Origin: Endomychus coccineus
Taxonomy: Eukaryota; Arthropoda; Insecta; Coleoptera; Endomychidae
DNA: 64,000 nucleotides
Direction of reading: 5' to 3'
Assembly: GCA_958510875.1 (NCBI GenBank)
Contig: OY294068.1
Location: 201,673,997 to 201,737,996, forward strand
Shown here: positions 57,357-64,000 of the stretch, piece after piece
Numbering within the stretch: the first letter of the stretch is position 1
Layout: each line of letters begins with the position of its first letter
Program-made: the position numbers and the translations under genes
Notes under the pieces: model-generated
The model's database searches: none
What the model was told of the DNA's origin: nothing
Seen by the model: only the letters and a program-made list of their open reading frames with translations

Positions 57357-58400
57357 TTATATATTGGAAAAAAATTGAGCAGTATTTGTAACGCTTTGAC
57401 AAATATTCAGTCTTTTGACTTGACCTAAGTATAACGATAATGGAACATCGTATTTGTCAATGGTGAAATATTGGGGCATGAGGTAGACATTGGAATTTTG
57501 CATCACTAGGCCGAACGTTCCAACACTTCGCCTTTCGATTGTTAAATGGGGTCTGGTTGAAAGAAGATCGGTAGGTGTTGAGTCAGTGAAGGGGTGACTA
57601 CCCAAGCTGGTCTATGATTATCTATCTTCTGGATAAAATCTAAGAGTTCCAGCGTTTGTAAACCAGGGCAGTACGAATCTCTATTTTGTAGATCATGGAG
57701 ACCTGCTGAAGAGCATTCGGCAAGAAATAAAAACTAAGTTTCTCTGATGCAGCTATCACAATGGACATCACATGATCGTCCCATGAGAATGTGCTATTGG
57801 TGGTGACACAGAGCATGTGTATTGAGACATTGACAAGTCATCACTACACCACGACTTGTGCAAACCAGCTTTCTGAAGAAAATGGAGCCCTTAGCGGTTG
57901 TATTGAAGTATTCTAGAATTATCCGATCCTCATATCTAAATTCCAGCGAGGTCTTCATTCATTAGGTACACCTGTCCCTGTTTGGCCCGTATTGCTTCAC
58001 TGGATTATATAGAGGCAAATATAGGTTCCTGTAGGATACCAATGTTCATGCTATTGTAGTGGAAGAGTGTGTCAACCCCCCCATAGAGTGATCTATCTGA
58101 GATAAAAGGCAAACCGTATAACATAAGTTTCCCAAAAAGATTTTGGTTCTATAGCTGGAGATTCCCCTATAGTTCAATGGATGCCTGTCATTTATGTGTA
58201 TCGTAGGCTATTAATCTCTGTTGACGAGAGTCATATTATTGATCATTCTAGATTTCTGAACCCCCTAGATATTGGATAAGCTATATGTTGATTGCATCCT
58301 CCATTACTTTGGGAGTCACAAATAGTACCTCAATGAATCTATAGTTATTGGGAAAGTTTCTTCTTAATTTTTGTAATTGTTTGGAGTCTAGTTGTCTTCC
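57357..58400 (-). pseudogene. LINE reverse transcriptase fragments, second long copy
   Basis: On the minus strand 57605-57357 encodes the tail TDLLSTRPHLTIERRS, FGLVMQNSN and YFTIDKYDVPLSLYLGQVKR. Segments at 57650-57780, 57880-58100 and 58255-58390 align by eye with the minus copy at 48.4-48.9 kb and with 33.3 kb, sharing GTACGAATCT, GTAGATCATG, CATGATCGTCCCATG and TTGGATTATATAG. Order is maintained from the pre-catalytic region to the C-terminal tail, but multiple stops occur. The catalytic ADD box is not readable. Confidence 0.6.
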
Positions 58401-58739
58401 ATTTGGTAAGAAATAAATCAAGTTTGTAGGAGATGATAGAGAGACTATTAAGAATTAGGTCTTAGAAACTTGTTAATGGATTCTCAACAGGTTCAAATCA
58501 ATCAATATGTAGATAATAGCTGAGACATCCCTGTGTTCAAGAAACGCAAACTCATCATGCAGATGCGATAAACATTTCGATTTGAACATTTTAGGAAGCT
58601 AGAAATTTTATTTGAAAAAATTATATAGATGTCTCAACGTTGAATTTAGTTGTTATCCCTATATTTTACATATACCTTCGTGTTTATTCCCTTGAATTTT
58701 ACTACAACTATCTACGAACCTGGCTTATACCTGGAAGGA

Positions 58740-59130
58740 TATTAATCTTGAACTAATATATTCAACAAATCGATCAATAAGTCTTTGCTGAAGACCCTGG
58801 AGAAGTTAATCGATCGGTACATCGTAGATGAAGTACTGAGCATAAACAACACACCTACAAAGAAGGTCAATCGACGGCATCTTCCCTACACTCAGCAGTT
58901 TTCGTCAATGTAAATCAAACAGAATTGGGAGGGTATGCAATGGGACCCTTCTAAGATACAGAGGAAGCTTTCAACAATATTACAACCGACAGTATCTGCG
59001 AAGCCCTCAAGGATAAAGGAGTTCCTAACTAAAACAGCAACCTCCAAGTCTTCGGAAGTGACTTTGTTTTTACAAGTGTTCGTCCGAATACCGATGGTAT
59101 CTCACCGAAGCCTGAGCTTCGTAGCAATTT
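58740..59130 (+). pseudogene. jockey-type LINE reverse transcriptase fragment
   Basis: The plus strand reads, across frames, LEKLIDRYIVDEVLSINN at about 58790, a degraded HAYxxGKSTETALH region, then ELGGYAMGPF, a stop, and DTEEAFNNITTDSICEALKD with KGVPN near 58925-59030. The last part is the catalytic F-x-D-x-x-x-AF(D/N)N block of jockey/R1-type RTs. Stops and frameshifts inactivate it. The same family occurs on minus at 26080-26390. It ends where Helentron-like sequence begins. Confidence 0.65.
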
Positions 59131-59133
59131 GTT

Positions 59134-59519
59134 TTTAAGCTATTGCATATAGCTTTTATCGCGGGCTTTGAGCGCGGGGACCGAATCAAGAAATTCCGTA
59201 ACGAAAAATAATGTAAGACCTTAACACCTAACATGTGACAAATTAATTAATTAATTTGAAGTTTCTAAAAGAGAGAAATTTCGCTATTTTTTACGAATGT
59301 TATAACACTCTAGCGCTTTAGACTCCGAGATTTTCACGTGGCCTATCGAAATTAGAAGGTTCGAATTATCTAAAAACATAATTGCATGACCTCCAGACGT
59401 CCTCTGTAATTAGCTACGAACGAAATCATTTTGACATATGCCTCTAGGAGCTCGCTACGCGTCAGTTAGAGTTTATACGTTAGACGCGCGTAGCAGAGAC
59501 CTGAGAGTACCTGTTTCTA
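59134..59519 (+). mobile_element. short non-autonomous Helentron-like unit
   Basis: Starts with TTAAGCTATTGCATATAGCT then TTTATCGCGGGCTTTGAGCG, the same 78 bp that starts the next unit at 59520. It ends at about 59519 with GAGAGTACCTGTTTCTATT, resembling the end of the next unit. Near its 3' end GCTACGCGTC and GACGCGCGTAGC form a hairpin. The interior is non-coding. A shared 5' end, a 3' stem-loop and direct abutment to a second unit fit a non-autonomous Helentron relative. Confidence 0.55.
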
Positions 59520-60806
59520 TTAAGCTATTGCATATATTGCATATAGCTTTTATCGCGGGCTTTGAGCGCGGCGACCGAATCAAGAAATTCCGTAACGAAA
59601 AATAACAGGAACTCGTTTATGTTGCGCTCTCTCGGGTGACTAACATTGAAAAATTGTATATCACGACAAAAAACGATAATTCTACATTCAAGTTTTATAA
59701 TAATCGAAGGCAAGCTGCATCGACTGCATCTTTGTTGCAAAAATTCAAAAGACTGCCTTTAAATAGTGTTCAGACGACAGCTCAAAGTGTCTTAGATTTC
59801 ATTAGTAATAGAAATGGCATATCAATAATGACTTTCAATTGTCAAAGTCTAAATAGTCACAAATACGATTTACAAGATTCAGTTACGAGACAAACAAATG
59901 TGTTACTTCTTACCGAAACTTGCATGGCGCATGATAAACCGATTGAAATACCTAATTTCAATTGTATTGTTTAATTCAAACGAGATACTGTTCCAAAAGT
60001 TGGGGTAGCTATTTATCAAAATAATAATAATGTTTCTAATATTATGACTCCGAATATTGAAATACATATTGCACACGTTAGCGATGTTAATGTTAGGCAC
60101 TCATTTGTTGGAGATATTTGTGCGTGCTTATGCAAACTTAGAAATGGCCTACACATAGTCGTGGTAGCAATTTACATTTCTCCGAATCCAAAATTGGACG
60201 AGGTAGAGCATTGTATTCATCGCACTTTACTGGAGTACACTGAAGAAGGGTCGAAAATACTTGGTACGAATGGTAATAAATGTCCACTTATCTTGGCTGG
60301 CGATTTCAACATCAACTTCGCTGATAAAAAATCAGAGCGGTTCACAACATTTCTTTCGGAAAATTTGAATTTGAAAATAAATAATGATCCACAAGAATCC
60401 ACAACAAAATATGGGACCACCATTGACGCGATATTTTCCAGATATTTAGAGGATATCAAGTCTCAAACTTATATTTCTTATTTCAGTTATTCAGTTACCA
60501 TAAACCTATAGTTTCAATGATAACAAATTCCTGAATAACCTACATGTATTGTAAGATAATAAAAATATTTTAAACGATATTAACTTCTCATTTATTCAAT
60601 AAAAGAAAAAAAATTGTTTTCTTATCGGTCACCACGCTCAAAAGTAACTTGAATTAATATCAAAGAAAAAACTTGAATTAAAATATCAAAGAAAAAAAAA
60701 TACTGCATAAATTAAAAAAAATAAATAATTATAATTGCATAAGTTGAGAAAAGATGCTATGCAATAGCTTTACCGCGGCAGTCCCCGAGTACCACACGTA
60801 TCTATT
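59520..60806 (+). mobile_element. internally deleted Helentron (Helitron2-type) element
   Basis: The 5' end repeats that of the preceding unit, with an extra nine-base ATTGCATAT duplication. Immediately after it, at 59606, comes the very end of a PIF1-type helicase fused to an endonuclease. The 3' end contains GCTATGCAATAGCTTTACCG near 60756, an inverted relative of the 5' AAGCTATTGCATATAGC, and ends near GAGTACC...TATCTATT. Fusion of an exonuclease/endonuclease/phosphatase domain downstream of the helicase is the hallmark of Helentrons. Rep and most of the helicase are deleted. Confidence 0.65.
59606..60511 (+). pseudogene. Helentron helicase tail and endonuclease (EEP) domain
   Basis: The frame opens with QELVYVALSRVTNIEKLYIT, the last helicase motif, followed by a linker. 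The endonuclease begins SIMTFNCQSLNSHKYDLQDS with a catalytic-type N and continues LLLTETCMA (the E of motif 2). A TAA at 59972-59974 interrupts the frame. Past it, the same frame reads VGVAIYQ, VVVAIYISPNP, PLILAGDFNINFADKKS (the GDFN motif) and GTTIDAIF (the TxIDxIF motif). The final SxHKPI block is shifted by a small duplication near 60490. So the domain is nearly complete but has one nonsense codon and a terminal frameshift. The nuclease belongs to the APE-like EEP family used by LINEs, here on a rolling-circle element. Confidence 0.8.
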
Positions 60807-61730
60807 TTTCTCTTGTAAATGAATATTAATCAATTCAGAACATCAGCTTTCGTCAGAGACTAATTATCAATATGATGTTTCTGACATTCTCATCTCAAAC
60901 CGATCCAAAACCTCTACATCTCTTTACCACTAACAACCAATCACGTAACGTTACCTATCTCCAACACTATCAACGCAAATCGTAAACGAGGTAATTCGAA
61001 TTTTTTAATCTAATTACACTATCCACATAAATCAAAGAACATCGATTCGTTTCGGAAGTGAAGTGAGGGGAAAAGCAATACATATAGAACGATGGCAATT
61101 GCAAATATGAATCTGACGGTAGAGGGTAATCCATCATCCGATGTCTGTATTGGCACCTCGAGCGAAAGCAATCTACGCGTTCGAATCGGCACACCAAGGG
61201 CGCATTTTTCATCATCCACATCATTTTCTGATAAGAATTCTACATATGGGAATCCGGGTTCGTGATATTAGTCTCTCCTTTGGTAAATTTGAATCGGCAT
61301 AAGTTCAAATTGAAGGGCGATTTCGCTGTTGTTGTATAATTCTTTATATTTAGAAAATGTAGGCTCTAAACGCACGTAGATTTCTGTATAAAAACCATAA
61401 TAGCATACCTTTCAATCAACATAATATTCAACGCAATCTGGTAAGATTGTGATTATATTCATTGGAATATCATTATTGAAGTCGTTTGTGAAAGAGGTTG
61501 AGATATTATCAGATATAGTCATACTATGATATGCAGTTATGTTCGTTCTTTTTTTCAAAAAGGTTGCGGCCAAATCTGGTCAAACATTGAAGATTTGAAA
61601 CAATAGTTTCATTAGTTTCATGACTGACGAATTCAACAAGTTTGCTAAAATGGAAAATGATCTCAAGTGTTACTCAATCCCTTGACAGTACAATGCTCTC
61701 CATATATTGGTTTCATTGACTTAGCTGGGT
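60807..61730. other. no supported gene
   Basis: Mixed sequence. Two overlapping minus frames at 60970-61224 have no recognised motif. Confidence 0.4.
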
Positions 61731-62926
61731 AAAAAAAAATCGGTTGTCTGTAAAGTCGGTTTACTGACGATAGTTGAACGTGACAACGTCATAAAAACTG
61801 ATACTGATGGAATGGTTTCATTTTTCAAAAGAAAATTTTAATTTTATTTGTTTGATAGATATTTTGTATGGATATAGAGAAGGAGGTGAATGGAAATCAC
61901 AATTGAATTGATCAAGTTACATTTATTCGTACGCATAAATACAATTGTCATTTTAAATTTACAAAATACTTGAATAAAATGGATTGTTTAAATTTCTACT
62001 CGACTGTTAAAATTAAATTTTTGATTTTATAATAATAAATTTTGTATTGACATTATTTCTTTCAGCAAGTAAACTGAATAAAAGTTGTTGTTCAATTAGT
62101 TACATAATTATTTTTGCAAATTTAAATGTAATTTGTTGTAAAAAAGTAATAATTTTGAATAATTTATTATAAGAATAAACTGTGATTAAATTATTGTTCA
62201 TAAATCTTAAATTTAAAATTTGGAAACATCATTAAAATTTTTGTAACTCTAGCTTTTAAAAAGCCCGCCTTAATCTGTTTGATATAGGAGAAAATTGTTC
62301 CCTTTGACGGCTGGGTGGTCCAACCTGTCATTTCAGACACGTTGTTATGATATGTGGAAGATTTAACATTTATTATTTAATTTTTTGAAATCATAGCTAC
62401 GCTCGATAATTATTTCGATCGAATAGTAAAGCAATTGATTTTTTACTCATCGTGAAATAGTTATGTTAACTTATTGTTATGATTTTGTCAATTATAGCAT
62501 AACCTACAATCGCTGCACTAGCGGACCGATGCTATTCATTTTAATGATGAAAGCACGAATATTCGACAATATATCACTGAACATATATTTAATATCGAAA
62601 GAATCATTTCCTCTATCGCCGCAATTATCGTTGCTATATACAATTGACACCACATTCACTTTTCACTGCACTTCATACTTGACGAAAACATGTATGTATT
62701 ATTGTATAGCAGCTGTCCACGCGGACGCATCGCTCACTCAAGTAAGAGAGAGATAGATTCGAACGCTGCCGAACGCGGAGGCCGATTGTGCCTCTTTGTC
62801 GCTCGTTCCGCGCTCTCGCTTGCACTTCAAGCCTTAAATGGAACGCCTCAGAGCGAGGTAACGTCGCATGAGTCATGTTTTTCCGTGCGTGCAGCCTGCT
62901 CCATCGAATTATAAGACGTTGTCACG
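61731..62926 (+). repeat. dispersed repeat, copy B
   Basis: Same family and orientation as copy A at 36104-37136. It begins AATCGGTTGTCTGTAAAGTC and ends near GACGTTGTCACG, with CGTGACAACGTC in inverted form at the left. It has about 150 bp between the left block and the core where A has 40, and retains an extra CpG-rich segment at about 62715-62810 missing from A. No transposase motif was found in either copy. Confidence 0.8.
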
Positions 62927-64000
62927 TTGTGTTGCAAATAAATTATACATGTTTTGTGAAGTTGTGTATATTTTATCACTATATATAATTTTGTGGTTTT
63001 CATTTGTCTGTTCATTAATTATACTTACCATGTTCCACAAGTTTTTCATTTTATTGTTTGAATTATTGATTACATTACTCTGTTGAGTAGACTTTTATAT
63101 TGCTTAAGTGATTTTTCAATTTGTGGGTTTCAAAATATGATTGATGAATTTAAAGTTATCAAGATTACGTTTTACATCTTCTGAAAACGATATCTTGTGA
63201 TTCTTTTCATTTGAAGTATGTTGTTTATTATTTGATGAAGTTTTGGGAATAGTGTAGTTGAATATTGAGAGGAAGTGAGAAATGAATTCTTCAAAATTTT
63301 ATCGAAATCAGTTTCTTGGTCATTTAAACGAAAATCAGAGAAGGTAGTTGGAAAATCGCTTTTAAATTGATTCATTGATCTTACAGAGCTCAGGTTTCTC
63401 CGGCAATACATGTTTGACACTCTACTGATAGCCAAAGGTTCCTGCTGGTAATCAAATGTGAAGATTCTTGCTTTATGATCAGAAATATGTGGATCGAAAA
63501 TTTATAACTTGATGCTATAACATTTGAACAAAACAAATAGTGTAATCCTCATTATTTACCTAATTTAGGATTATTGAAGATAATTTCCTCATAATAGCCT
63601 TATGCGTAAGTGTGGTAGAAAAGTATTGATAAACTATTTCAATCTGCTTTGTAATATTTCATGTATGGAACAATGAAACGTACGCGGGTAGAAAACCATT
63701 CATTACTTGTTTCATCGTGAAAATACACGATCCAGGTGTAAAGAACACATCCGTGATATAAAAACCTTTTCCCTAGTAATGCGATAAAAAATTCAAAGCA
63801 AAAGCGGACGCAGGTTTCCATTGGAAAACTACATCGCGGTTAGCGGTTAGACATATTCGGTGTGGAAAGAAGCTCCTTTATGCAGCACGGCGGCAGCAAA
63901 ATAAATTATTCACGGTATTGCGAAAGAGCTGCCTCGCGTTATTCCTTTCATCCAGCCTCATCCAAATTATCACTTTGCGCTATAATCTCTTAAAACTCGG
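62927..64000. other. no supported gene
   Basis: AT-rich, with an 87-codon minus frame at 63172-63435 that has no motif. The last 200 bases are GC-richer but show no coding signal. Confidence 0.4.

Overview
This window looks like about 64 kb of an insect nuclear genome, most likely a beetle or a similar holometabolous insect. It is AT-rich and intron-rich, has GT-AG splice sites and a TATA/AATAAA small gene, and carries a repeat load typical of insects: Penelope-like elements, jockey/CR1-type LINEs, Helitrons, Helentrons, Tc1/mariner elements and tRNA-derived SINEs. There are no operons, ribosome binding sites, rRNA genes or CRISPR arrays. Species and clade are inferences from this repeat content, with no marker gene to confirm them.

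The best host-gene evidence is one internal exon on the + strand (26759-26974), open throughout and with a splice site at each end. Its neighbours are non-coding or transposon sequence, so much of the window may be intron of one large gene. A teneurin-type cytoplasmic domain is a tentative suggestion only. A second gene-like structure is a three-exon minus-strand gene (40626-41168) with a TATA box, initiator, consensus splice sites, phase-consistent junctions and a poly(A) signal, interrupted by one in-frame TGA. A divergent two-exon reading frame lies at 42372-42688. Neither product is recognised.

Layout: 1-9.4 kb is mostly featureless, with a LINE scrap at 1.3 kb, a GC-rich patch at 2.4 kb and a nested tandem repeat at 3.25-4.0 kb. 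9.4-11 kb has two successive RNase H remnants of a jockey-type LINE. 12.35-12.94 kb is a near-perfect 595-bp palindrome. 13-21 kb has LINE scraps, a tRNA-derived SINE, an inverted repeat carrying tRNA-like arms, and a GC-rich patch. 22-25 kb has a Penelope-terminus hairpin and a 142-bp satellite present in both orientations. 26-29.5 kb has a LINE fragment, the host exon, a deleted Helitron and a 716-bp inverted-repeat element. 31-37 kb holds LINE and Penelope fragments and repeat copy A. 38-43 kb holds the small genes. 43-49 kb has LINE remnants and a 170-bp repeat. 50.4-55.4 kb is a Penelope-rich block interrupted by a 2,259-bp Tc1/mariner element with a spliced, once-frameshifted transposase. 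57-61 kb has LINE fragments followed by two tandem Helentron-like units, the second keeping a helicase tail fused to an endonuclease. 61.7-62.9 kb is repeat copy B.

Most of the coding sequence belongs to decayed selfish elements. The most informative points are the long nested ends and intron of the mariner element, the helicase-endonuclease fusion placed directly after a Helentron-like 5' end, the repeated CTGATGA-hairpin-GAAA motif in Penelope-associated repeats, and the unexplained spliced gene near 41 kb.
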